Shown: positions 1 through 6,865, counted from the first letter of the stretch. The stretch is 9,767 nucleotides of DNA from Verrucomicrobiales bacterium (GCA_022424805.1 JAKMGR010000093.1:1-9767), one strand, 5' to 3'. Program-made: numbers and translations. The notes: generated by a model from the sequence alone, not told the origin.

Positions 1-118
1 GTTCAAGTATCTCAAAGCAGTGAAGCCGCTTGCGCCAAGCAGCTCGGCTGATGCGATCGATAACCCGACAGCTTCTCCGAAGCCGAAAGCGCGTCCTCAA
101 CAGGGGTCGAATCAGTAG
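1..118 (+). CDS. C-terminal end of an upstream gene (partial), possibly a cytochrome c-like protein
   Basis: Reading from base 2, the frame is open for 38 codons and ends at a TAG (116-118). The visible peptide starts FKYLKAVKPLAP and continues as a low-complexity tail rich in Ser, Pro, Ala, Lys and Gln, ending in QGSNQ. A helix of the type 'F-x-YL-K-x-x-KP' followed by a disordered Pro-rich tail is typical of the C-terminus of small c-type cytochromes and some secreted proteins. That assignment is only a hint, because no haem motif lies in the window. The stop codon directly abuts a palindrome at 119-138. The gene is co-oriented with the hydrolase that follows. The frame being open by chance over 38 codons is possible. 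Confidence 0.5.
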   Translation, partial: FKYLKAVKPLAPSSSADAIDNPTASPKPKARPQQGSNQ

Positions 119-138
119 CGGCATTTGGTAAAATGCCG
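119..138. repeat. 20-bp palindrome, copy 1
   Basis: CGGCATTT (119-126) and AAATGCCG (131-138) form a perfect 8-bp inverted repeat around a 4-base centre, GGTA. It begins at the base after the upstream gene's TAG stop. No T-run follows, so it is not a classical intrinsic terminator. It could be a regulator-binding dyad, an mRNA hairpin or a small repeat. The furthest-upstream possible start (ATG at 133) of the following gene lies inside its right arm. A copy matching 18 of 20 bases lies 78 bp downstream. Confidence 0.55.
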
Positions 139-196
139 ACGTCAACGCTGGTGCGATCGGCCGGAATATTTCCATCTTCCGCTACAAAAAAAGCGG

Positions 197-216
197 CGGC
201 ATTTGATATAATGCCG
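197..216. repeat. 20-bp palindrome, copy 2, overlapping a start codon
   Basis: CGGCATT (197-203) pairs with AATGCCG (210-216). The sequence differs from copy 1 at two bases only, both in the central region. The changes create a TATAAT (207-212) that overlaps the ATG at 211. A -10 box there could not drive translation from that ATG, since transcription would start downstream of it, and no -35 match is visible. The TATAAT is therefore probably incidental. The 78-bp spacing between copies is a multiple of three, which is why both right arms place an ATG in the same reading frame. Confidence 0.5.
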
Positions 217-1932
217 GGTTGGATCCGGCTACCGTTTCTTTGTCGAATCGCTGCTGCTGCGATTCTCTGCTTTGGACCTGCTACTGCAGTATTCGCGGAA
301 ATATCGGTGTCGCTTTTTCCGAATGATGAGCGGCTCAAGGTCACCGGCGTTCCCTTTCTTAACGAAGATATCCACGAAGCCGTTTCTTCTGAGAGCGGAT
401 TGCGGCTGGCTGCGAATCAGCCGTTTGCGTGGTCCGCGCTTGCCTCGGATAATACCTCCTTTCCCGTAACAGCCCATGTTTCGGGGGAGGCCTTCGACCA
501 TGCCGTGCTTACGATTTGGAACTGGCAAAATCACCCCATCGGTCAGTGGCAAATCGCTGGCGGGAACGAAGAGCGATTTGTATTTCAGTTGGAATCACGC
601 GGCACTTATCTGCTCACTCTGGATGGTTATCGTGGGAAAGAGTGCACAGCCCGTCTTGTCCGAAGTTTTGCGGTTACCGGTGATCTGAAGCAACTCAGGG
701 AGGTTTGGAAAGATGACGAGTTTTTCCTCGGAGTCTGTACATTTCCGGGACGCTATCATTGGACGATTGCAGGAAGTGCTACTTTACCAGCAGGAATCAC
801 GGAAGCCGATGCCCGGGAGCTCGAAGCGTCATTGATGGATCGGTTGGGATTTCAAGTCGTCCGCACAGATGAGTCGATGGAGATGGGGGACCGGGTCACT
901 TTGGATGGCCCGTATCGATTTCAATTTGATCGAATGGACGCAGCCGTTGATGCCTACACCTCGCGCGGCTTTTCCCTCGCTCTGCAACTCATGAATGCTC
1001 CTGATTGGGCAACGACTTCGCAATACCAAGACGTGGATTCGTCTCTCTGGCGCTATCTGAAGCAGGAAGAGCCTCAGCGCGCCTACACTCGATCCCTGGT
1101 CGGGCGATACGGGCAATCGGCGCGGTTGGTTCAGATTTTTAACGAGCCGGACCAAGTCGATTTCTGGAGCGGAACGCCGGAGGAATACATTCACCATTTC
1201 CGTTTTTCCCGGGATGAAACCCGAAGGGCTCTGCCCGAAATGCCAGTCGTGACTGGAGGGCTTTCGTTGGCTGATCCCAAGCGCGCGGAGCAATATATTC
1301 GCGTGCTTGGCAAAGAGCTTCCACTGATCGCCTACCATTCGCATGGCCATCTCGCGGACCTGATTGAGGATCACGAAGCCGTTCTGCGCATGTGCAAAGA
1401 CGCCGGGCTTACAGAGTCGAAAGTCATCAATACCGAGATGGGAGTTGACGGGTGGCGGCTTGATCAGGAAAGACGAAAAGGAGAAATCCTTCCCCAGAAA
1501 GTTCTCTACTGCTGGGCTTCGGGACACACTGGTGCCTTGCTCTTTGGGTCACGAATGACGCTTGGGCCGAATCGAGTTTCCCAGGACTTCGGTTTTCTCG
1601 ATCACTGGTTTTGTCCCCGTTTTGTCTACGGATCGATGGCGGCTCTCGTCGAGACGCTGGGAGGGGCGACCTTCGAGAAGGTGATTTCTGAGCAGGACGG
1701 AGTCTACATCTACCAGTTCAGCCGCGGAGAAGACACCATTGTGGCGGCATTTTCGACGGCGGAAAAACAAGCAGTGTCGTTTCGCAAAAGTGGTTCCGAT
1801 TTTTCCCTTGTTGATCCGATGGGAAACCAGACTCCGATTCAGCCCGGCGGGAATGACACCATCTCCCTGAGTCTCAACGGCTATCCCATCTATCTTTTCG
1901 GAAGAGGGGAATTGGCCTACGACTCACCGTAG
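211..1932 (+). CDS. Secreted clan GH-A-like glycoside hydrolase (GH39/GH5-type fold, family unassigned)
   Basis: Probably an exported enzyme acting on glycosidic bonds; the substrate cannot be inferred. From ATG 211 the protein has 573 residues. It opens with a signal peptide: positive n-region, hydrophobic stretch AAAAILCFG, and likely cleavage after AVFA. The ATG at 133 would add 26 residues and push the hydrophobic core far from the N-terminus, so 211 is preferred; neither start has a clear Shine-Dalgarno. An N-terminal beta-sandwich-like region (about residues 30-165) precedes a TIM-barrel-like region. Its FNEPD motif puts the presumed acid/base Glu at residue 312, and NTEMG puts the presumed nucleophile Glu at residue 409, the clan GH-A arrangement. 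The C-terminal 90 or so residues (VISEQDGVYIYQF to the end) look like the beta-sandwich that often closes GH39-type proteins. The gene is convergent with the epimerase gene, with 21 bp between stops. The two catalytic Glu motifs make a hydrolase likely; the family is open. Confidence 0.72.
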   Translation: MPGWIRLPFLCRIAAAAILCFGPATAVFAEISVSLFPNDERLKVTGVPFLNEDIHEAVSSESGLRLAANQPFAWSALASDNTSFPVTAHVSGEAFDHAVLTIWNWQNHPIGQWQIAGGNEERFVFQLESRGTYLLTLDGYRGKECTARLVRSFAVTGDLKQLREVWKDDEFFLGVCTFPGRYHWTIAGSATLPAGITEADARELEASLMDRLGFQVVRTDESMEMGDRVTLDGPYRFQFDRMDAAVDAYTSRGFSLALQLMNAPDWATTSQYQDVDSSLWRYLKQEEPQRAYTRSLVGRYGQSARLVQIFNEPDQVDFWSGTPEEYIHHFRFSRDETRRALPEMPVVTGGLSLADPKRAEQYIRVLGKELPLIAYHSHGHLADLIEDHEAVLRMCKDAGLTESKVINTEMGVDGWRLDQERRKGEILPQKVLYCWASGHTGALLFGSRMTLGPNRVSQDFGFLDHWFCPRFVYGSMAALVETLGGATFEKVISEQDGVYIYQFSRGEDTIVAAFSTAEKQAVSFRKSGSDFSLVDPMGNQTPIQPGGNDTISLSLNGYPIYLFGRGELAYDSP

Positions 1933-1953
1933 CTCGACAAGGACGGATTTTTT
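1927..1953 (+). terminator. Weak candidate terminator between convergent genes
   Basis: CCGT (1927-1930) can pair with ACGG (1943-1946), followed by an A and six T (1948-1953). The stem is only 4 bp with a 12-base loop, so it is a poor intrinsic terminator. A wider inverted repeat, CCGTAG (1927-1932) and CTACGG (1954-1959), also contains both convergent stop codons, one on each strand. Confidence 0.25.
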
Positions 1954-2925
1954 CTACGGCTCGACCTGCGAAGCCCAATCGAGGTTTTCCAGATACCATT
2001 CGACCGTGCGATCGAGTCCTGTTTCCAGATCGACTTCTGGCTCCCAATCGAGCAATTCCTTCGCTTTGTGAATGTCGGCTGACGTGTCGACCATCTCGGA
2101 TGCGCTCATGGGCTGGAAGACCAGTTCCGCCTTTTTCCCGAGCCGATCTTCAATCATGTGAATGAAGTCGAGCAGCGCGACCGGTCGCTTTCCTCCGCCA
2201 AGATTGATAACGGTGTGCCCAAGTGGTTTTGCGGCGAGGACGGTTCCGCGAGCAATATCATCCACGTAGGTGAAATCGCGCGTTTGGCTGCCATCGCCGA
2301 AAACGGTAATGGGCGTGCCTTCGTAGATCCACTTGATGAATCGAAACGGAGCCATGTCGGGACGGCCGGCAGGTCCATAAACCGTGAAGTAACGAAGAAT
2401 GCTGACGTCGATCCCGTAGAGGTGGTGGTAGGTGTAGCTCATCACCTCGGCAGCCTTCTTCGAGGCCGCGTAGGGCGAAAGCGGCTGCTCCACCGGAAGG
2501 TCCTCGTGAAAGGGCATGGGCTGGCCGGCGTAGAGAGAAGAAGTTGAGGCGAGAACCAGCTTTTCGCATTTTCTCTGCTGCATCAGCTCCAGGATATTGA
2601 GCGAGCCCTGGGCATTCGACTGCATGTAGACATGCGGATTCTCGATGCTGTAGCGAACTCCGGCGCGGGCAGCGAGATTGAAAACGACGTCGAACGAGTG
2701 TTTTTCAAAAATGGGATCGAGCTCGTAGAGATTCTCGATATCGGCCTCGCAGAAGGTGAAGCCGTCGACTTGATCGAGGCCCTCGAGGCGGTGCGCCTTG
2801 ATGCGCTTGTCGTAAGCGTCGTTGATGTTGTCGATGCCCACGACCAACACTCCCTCATCGACGAGGCGACGAGCGACTCGGCTGGCAATGAATCCGGCAG
2901 CGCCGGTGACGAGAGCAGATTTCAT
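1954..2925 (-). CDS. NAD-dependent sugar-nucleotide epimerase, UDP-glucuronate 4-epimerase-like
   Basis: An extended short-chain dehydrogenase/reductase of 323 residues, full length for the family. These enzymes use bound NAD+ to invert C4 of a nucleotide sugar in the cytoplasm, feeding surface-polysaccharide synthesis. The N-terminal Rossmann motif is TGAAGFIAS (residues 7-15), with Ala14 where the third Gly is usual, a tolerated change. The catalytic set is visible as the Ser/Thr cluster ASTSS (126-130) and YxxxK as Tyr152 and Lys156. NLAARAGVRYSIENP, RYFTVYGPAGRPDMA and RDFTYVDDIARG match the UDP-GlcA 4-epimerase group better than GalE or RmlB as I know them. A related 4,6-dehydratase or UDP-glucose epimerase activity remains possible. 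It starts 27 bp after the propeller-like gene and is probably co-transcribed with it. No polysaccharide gene cluster is visible around it. Confidence 0.88.
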   Translation of the reverse strand: MKSALVTGAAGFIASRVARRLVDEGVLVVGIDNINDAYDKRIKAHRLEGLDQVDGFTFCEADIENLYELDPIFEKHSFDVVFNLAARAGVRYSIENPHVYMQSNAQGSLNILELMQQRKCEKLVLASTSSLYAGQPMPFHEDLPVEQPLSPYAASKKAAEVMSYTYHHLYGIDVSILRYFTVYGPAGRPDMAPFRFIKWIYEGTPITVFGDGSQTRDFTYVDDIARGTVLAAKPLGHTVINLGGGKRPVALLDFIHMIEDRLGKKAELVFQPMSASEMVDTSADIHKAKELLDWEPEVDLETGLDRTVEWYLENLDWASQVEP

Positions 2926-2952
2926 ACAATGGGATTAGGCGGAACAGCCGCT

Positions 2953-3801
2953 TCAAGGCCGAATAATCGCGCCTTTCACGGCCTTGATGTCGGCGCTTTC
3001 GAACTTTCGTGCAAGTGAGTAATCATTTCGATTGAGAATGTAGATGATGGAATTCGACTTCTTACGATGCTTTCGCTCCATCTTCCGGCCGCCGCAGAGA
3101 TAGATGAATTCATCGTCGTAGCAAAGCCCCTTGCAGAAAGCCTCATCGGAATCGTGTTCGAAAACGAGCTCGCCCTCGACCATGAGTCCGGACCGGCGCA
3201 CATGCTTGACCCGTCTACCCTTGTCCGAGGTGGCGCAGATCGCGACGCGTTTACCATCGATGAATTGAAAATCATGCGTTTCCCATCCGAATTCAAAACG
3301 CTCGATTTCTTCCAGATTTTCGTCGTAGACGAGAACACCGCTACTTGCGTATTGCTTTTGCGTCAGCCAGTTCAGGTCGATGTAGAACCGGCCTTCGTGG
3401 CGGATGATGTTGTTGAGGTGGTTGTAGTTCTTCTTGTATTTGATCCGCCGTTTCGGATTAGGAGGAGCAACGACATGAGTCTCCACAAGCTGAAGGTCCT
3501 CATCGTAGATCCAGATCTCGTTGATCTTCGTTGAAGTGACATGGAGCCGACCATCGTAGAATTGCATCTGGTGAAAATCAGGAGTCAGCTCGTAGAATTC
3601 CGTCTCTGCCACTTTTGAGAAATTACTGAGTCGCAGTTTGTAAATCCGACTGAGGCTGGCGACATAGAGATGCTCTCCATGCGCCTCGATGCCCATCATC
3701 GCTTCGTCGTCCGAGCTGTGAAATACCCACGAGTGCTGATCCGTCGAAGGATCAAAAGCGACGATCTGACCCCCTTCGGTCGCGAGTAGTAGCTCCGACA
3801 T
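2953..3801 (-). CDS. Uncharacterised soluble beta-propeller-like protein
   Basis: I do not recognise a named family. The 282-residue protein has no signal peptide or membrane segment, so it should be cytoplasmic. It is built of about six recurring units of the form 'DGRLYV ... IYDEDLQLV', consistent with a six-bladed propeller: blades near residues 3-26, 40-67, 81-110, 134-168, 180-215 and 228-268. Three units are entered by a His-containing segment (DFHQ with His77, NHLN with His128, THDF with His176), which in a propeller would point toward the central channel. The last third is basic (KHRKK, KHVRR). The spacing of FHQ and NHLN is loosely reminiscent of the TIGR03032-type hypothetical proteins, a weak comparison from memory. 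It sits 27 bp upstream of the epimerase gene and just 10 bp downstream of an inverted-repeat element that separates it from the oxidoreductase gene. A ligand-binding or sugar-modifying role is possible but not shown. Confidence 0.75.
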   Translation of the reverse strand: MSELLLATEGGQIVAFDPSTDQHSWVFHSSDDEAMMGIEAHGEHLYVASLSRIYKLRLSNFSKVAETEFYELTPDFHQMQFYDGRLHVTSTKINEIWIYDEDLQLVETHVVAPPNPKRRIKYKKNYNHLNNIIRHEGRFYIDLNWLTQKQYASSGVLVYDENLEEIERFEFGWETHDFQFIDGKRVAICATSDKGRRVKHVRRSGLMVEGELVFEHDSDEAFCKGLCYDDEFIYLCGGRKMERKHRKKSNSIIYILNRNDYSLARKFESADIKAVKGAIIRP

Positions 3802-3811
3802 TCCAGATGGT

Positions 3812-4039
3812 TAAGAGACTGTTGAAAAACTATGGAATGAAGAACTGCGAGTCATTTTTCTTCCTGACGAGGCGCGGAGAGGGAAGGTAGCGACCTACCT
3901 GACTGAACTGGAACGAACTCAGGAAAAGAAATGGCCGCAGCCCGAAGGGTCGGGTTCAAGTTCACTCCGGCGGAGCCGGAAATTTCCCTGCCAAAAAAGC
4001 GATAGATTTTTCGTTTCATAGTTTTTCAACAGTCTCTTA
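3812..4039. mobile_element. MITE-like non-autonomous element with 23-bp terminal inverted repeats
   Basis: Bases 3812-3834 (beginning TAAGAGACTGTTGAAAAAC) are the exact reverse complement of 4017-4039, and weaker complementarity continues inward for about ten more bases. The 228-bp interior has no credible gene. It contains several small perfect hairpins: AGGTAG/CTACCT (3885-3900, 4-base loop), CCCGA/TCGGG (3941-3954) and TCCGGC/GCCGGA (3966-3980, 3-base loop). Size, termini and absence of a transposase fit a miniature inverted-repeat element mobilised in trans. The outermost bases suggest a TTA or YTAR-type target (TTAA on the left at 3811-3814, TTAG on the right at 4037-4040), as with IS5-like elements, but the two sides are not identical and no clean target duplication can be called. 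The right end contains the TAA stop of the oxidoreductase gene (4037-4039). This also accounts for the whole gap between that gene and the propeller gene. Confidence 0.72.
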
Positions 4040-5083
4040 GAGGTGCACTTTGGCACCATCGTTTTTCGCACTCTTGTAGATGGCGCAGATCAAAGCAACA
4101 GCGCGACGAGCTTCTTTTCCGTCGACGCGCGGCGAGCGACCCTCGCCAATCGCCTTTACCACGTCCTCGAAATTCAGCTGGTGGCCGAGAAAGTTGATCG
4201 CGGAAGGGTCGTTCGCTCCGAGCCCCTTCGCTTCCGATCCCTGCATCAGGGTCTCCCGAATTTCGGCATCTTCCGCTTTCTCTTCCGCAAAATCCCAGAC
4301 GCGGAATTTTTCGTCTGCGAGAAAGGCGGAACCCTGATCGCCACAGAGGTGAACTTCAGCAGGATGGCCAGTCGATGACCAGCAGGCTGTTGATCCCTGG
4401 ATTACGCCGCGAGCTCCGTTTTTAAATTCGAGAACAGCAACCGCAGTGTCTTCCACTTCGATGCCTTCGTGCGCGAGGCATGCCATCGAGGCCGAAACCG
4501 ATGCGACATCTCCTGCGAGATAGATCAACTGGTCGATGAGGTGAATGGATTGATTCATCAGAGCGCCGCCGCCATCGAGTGCCCACGTTCCACGCCAAGC
4601 GCCGGAGTCGTAGTAGGCCTGGTCGCGATACCATTTCACATAGGCGTCGCACATCGTGAGCGTTCCAAAGCGCCCTTCGTCGACGGCGTTTTTGAAAACA
4701 TCCATCGCAGGATGGAAGCGACGGTTGAAGATTCCTGACAAGGTCACACCCGCTTCTTCGCAGGCGGCGATCATCAGGTCGATGCGCTCAGGCGTGATCT
4801 CGAGCGGCTTTTCGCAGACGACGTGTTTGCCTGCCTTCGCCGCAGCAATCGCCGGCTCGAGGTGCGCGCCGCTTGGAGTCGCGATGGTGACAATGTCGAG
4901 TTCCGGATCATTGAGAAACTCATCGAGATCCGTGTATCCTTTGCCGCCGTTTTCGGCAACGAGTTCGTCGACCGCTTCCTGGCGCCGCCCATAGAACGAG
5001 TGAAGCTCACCAGCTTCCATCGCCGCGATTGCCTTGGCGTGGAAGTTGGCAATCATGCCCGCTCCGATAATTCCGAATTTCAT
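4037..5083 (-). CDS. Gfo/Idh/MocA-family NAD(P)-dependent oxidoreductase
   Basis: A cytoplasmic dehydrogenase of 348 residues, normal for the family, which oxidises or reduces sugars, inositols and related polyols. The N-terminal Rossmann fold begins at residue 3 with GIIGAGMIANFHAKA. The hallmark CEKPL motif is at residues 90-94, with catalytic-type Lys92. The start of the C-terminal domain carries DGGGALMNQSIHLID (170-184), which supplies His181 and Asp184 in the family's active-site helix. The substrate cannot be named. There is no Tat or Sec signal, unlike many exported family members in PVC bacteria. It follows the carrier gene by 45 bp and is probably co-transcribed with it. Its TAA stop is formed by the end of the inverted-repeat element at 3812-4039, so the element ends exactly at this gene's 3' end. 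Confidence 0.92.
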   Translation of the reverse strand: MKFGIIGAGMIANFHAKAIAAMEAGELHSFYGRRQEAVDELVAENGGKGYTDLDEFLNDPELDIVTIATPSGAHLEPAIAAAKAGKHVVCEKPLEITPERIDLMIAACEEAGVTLSGIFNRRFHPAMDVFKNAVDEGRFGTLTMCDAYVKWYRDQAYYDSGAWRGTWALDGGGALMNQSIHLIDQLIYLAGDVASVSASMACLAHEGIEVEDTAVAVLEFKNGARGVIQGSTACWSSTGHPAEVHLCGDQGSAFLADEKFRVWDFAEEKAEDAEIRETLMQGSEAKGLGANDPSAINFLGHQLNFEDVVKAIGEGRSPRVDGKEARRAVALICAIYKSAKNDGAKVHL

Positions 5084-5098
5084 GGGGAAGTTTCAAGT

Positions 5099-5133
5099 GT
5101 TCAGCTTTCAGTGCTCAGTACAAAGGGCTCAGG
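5099..5133. repeat. Degenerate heptamer repeat in the carrier/oxidoreductase spacer
   Basis: Three consecutive 7-base units, GTTCAGC, TTTCAGT and GCTCAGT (5099-5119), share an NNTCAGN core. A fourth, GCTCAGG (5127-5133), is in the same 7-base register after one unmatched unit. The TCA of the last unit is the carrier's stop codon on the opposite strand. It occupies nearly all of the 45-bp spacer. Short 7-base arrays of this kind occur between genes in various bacteria; a function here is unknown. Confidence 0.4.
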
Positions 5134-6823
5134 CAGTCCGCTTGTTTTTGCTCATGAATCCGATGATTCCGATGACAAAGAGGATAGCAAGAACACCGAT
5201 ACCTACTTTACCCATAGGGAAGGCTCCGAGGCTCTTGTCCTTCAGCGCCCAGATCGAGCCAAAGGTAGCAAGTCCTGTCGCGATGAGCATAAGCACGTTC
5301 CAGAGAACGCGTTTTCCGCCAGTCGGCATTTTGTCGCCGAGCAGCTTCTTCGAGTTCATCATCAGGAGGAAGATGAAGTAAGCGATCGGAAGAAGGGAGC
5401 TACCGATAACCGAGGTTGGCACGGCGAGAGCCGCTTTCGATTCTGCCGTCCAGATCAACGGGAAGCAAATCCCGAGAAGACCCGGGATCAGACTGCCGAG
5501 GAAGTGGAGCTGCTTATCGCCAGGGCGTCCTAACGCTTCGCAGAGACAGAATCCATTGATGAGCATCAGGATGATAATCGTCGACAAAGCCATGCCGAGC
5601 ACGCCGATGCCGAAGATTATTTTTCCAACACCGGGTCCTGCCAGAGAGGAAAGTGACTTGGCCAGATCGGCGTCTTTCCGGTCGACCAACATCGCTGCGA
5701 TCTTGCGATCGGCGATAGGAAGTGCGTTGCGAAGTTCGGTGACTTTGTTCGTTAGAGCGTCGCCCTCGAGGCTTTCCAGGTCCGCTGCGTAGCGTTTGCT
5801 GATGAACTTGTCAGCGACTCCGTTGAAGCCACCTTCCTTACCTGCGATGACCGTTCCGTCTTCGTTGAGAATGTCGGCCGTCTGCGCGTGAAACTGGCTT
5901 GCTGCCGCGATCACAATACAAGCTGTGGCAATGACGAAAGGAATAACGAGGCCGGTGCCGAGGTCAAAAATGGCGAGGCCGCGATGGTTTTTGCCCCAGC
6001 CCTTGCGAAGCATCGAGTAGGGGAGGAGGAAAGTCATGTTGATACCAACAGCAGTTCCGAAGGCAGCGATGACCTTGTCCTTTTGCACTCCAGCGCCGCT
6101 GTTTTTCCAGATCTCAGCGCTCTCTCCGGTGGCCGCAATGGCTTCCGCAATTTTCGGAGCTGGCTCACGGATGTCGGAAAGGTTTGGGATGAATCCCGCC
6201 AAGATTTCTCCCCAGTTCAGAGCTCCCGTCATCGTCAGGCGAATCACAACGAGAAAGAATGAGACCACCACGATGCCGACCATCGTTTTCAGGATTCCCT
6301 CGAAGATTTTCACTCCGCGGCTGTCGGAATCATAGGCACGAACGACAAATGCGGCAGCGACCAACAAGACTGCTCCCACAATCCAGGGAGCGGCCCCAAC
6401 TCCTTCCAGGGAAGGAACCAGGTTTTGGGTCACGGCACCTGTTCCGAGCGCAAACTGGGGCAGACACCAGACAATGTTGGCCATCATCGCTGCAATGAGC
6501 CATGCCCATCCGAGGACGGGGCTGATGTGCTGATTGATTGCCGCAAATGGGCGTTCGCCGGTGGAGAGTGTCACGTAGGCGATCGCACTCAGCATGACGA
6601 CTCCGAGAATCATGGCGAGAGGTTGGAGCCACATCAGGTTGTAGCCCATCATCACCCCGAGGAAGAGAGCGCCGGCAAGCGATCCTCCGCCGAGTGTTAT
6701 CGCAGCCTGCAACCAGCCTGGGCCGGTTTTTTTCGCGTAGTATCCGAGGCGTTTACCGAGTGGCTTGCCAGCCAATTCGGAGAGTTCAGCATCTTCTTGT
6801 TCGTTCAATTGCGGTTCGCTCAT
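5129..6823 (-). CDS. Nramp-like inner-membrane carrier lacking the canonical metal-binding motifs
   Basis: A 564-residue polytopic membrane protein with about 12 hydrophobic segments, roughly at residues 36-58, 62-85, 103-125, 145-162, 178-197, 253-272, 284-310, 400-424, 440-460, 466-490, 505-527 and 537-556. The GPGWL entry to helix 1 and the overall helix layout resemble the Nramp (divalent metal/proton symporter) family of the LeuT fold. An ungapped comparison of helix 1 from GPG places GGGS (45-48) where Nramp proteins have DPGN. In helix 6, GIN (260-262) stands where MPH is expected. Both sites that bind Mn or Fe in known Nramp proteins are therefore missing, and the substrate should be treated as unknown. 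A hydrophilic segment of about 85 residues (311-396) between segments 7 and 8 is longer than usual and would be outside the inner membrane. It heads a probable unit with the oxidoreductase gene. The start at 6823 fits an acidic cytoplasmic N-tail. Confidence 0.8.
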   Translation of the reverse strand: MSEPQLNEQEDAELSELAGKPLGKRLGYYAKKTGPGWLQAAITLGGGSLAGALFLGVMMGYNLMWLQPLAMILGVVMLSAIAYVTLSTGERPFAAINQHISPVLGWAWLIAAMMANIVWCLPQFALGTGAVTQNLVPSLEGVGAAPWIVGAVLLVAAAFVVRAYDSDSRGVKIFEGILKTMVGIVVVSFFLVVIRLTMTGALNWGEILAGFIPNLSDIREPAPKIAEAIAATGESAEIWKNSGAGVQKDKVIAAFGTAVGINMTFLLPYSMLRKGWGKNHRGLAIFDLGTGLVIPFVIATACIVIAAASQFHAQTADILNEDGTVIAGKEGGFNGVADKFISKRYAADLESLEGDALTNKVTELRNALPIADRKIAAMLVDRKDADLAKSLSSLAGPGVGKIIFGIGVLGMALSTIIILMLINGFCLCEALGRPGDKQLHFLGSLIPGLLGICFPLIWTAESKAALAVPTSVIGSSLLPIAYFIFLLMMNSKKLLGDKMPTGGKRVLWNVLMLIATGLATFGSIWALKDKSLGAFPMGKVGIGVLAILFVIGIIGFMSKNKRTA

Positions 6824-6865
6824 GGGGTCGTTTTCAAGGGGTTCTCGAAAGAAAAATGTCTCGCG

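Noticed and set aside
207..212. TATAAT as a -10 box for the hydrolase gene
   Set aside because: It overlaps the preferred start codon, so transcription would begin inside the gene. No -35 hexamer lies upstream, and the match is explained by the palindrome.
12..344. Minus-strand open frame of 110 codons at the left edge
   Set aside because: It overlaps the upstream gene's tail and the hydrolase signal peptide. The peptide looks random and has no start signals.
829..1527. Long open frame on the minus strand (232 codons) inside the hydrolase gene
   Set aside because: It lies wholly opposite a well-supported gene, has no recognisable motif and a composition rich in Arg, Pro and Ser typical of an antisense shadow.
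3812..4039. Complete insertion sequence or small RNA gene in the 3.8-4.0 kb gap
   Set aside because: No transposase or remnant is readable in any frame, and no promoter-terminator pair is visible. The paired ends are better explained by a MITE-like element.
4823..5533. Plus-strand open frame of 236 codons across the oxidoreductase/carrier junction
   Set aside because: It overlaps the 5' part of one supported gene and the 3' part of another on the opposite strand. The product is low-complexity, charged and without a family signature.
6036..6498. Plus-strand open frames within the carrier gene
   Set aside because: They are antisense to transmembrane segments with strong family resemblance and have no independent support.
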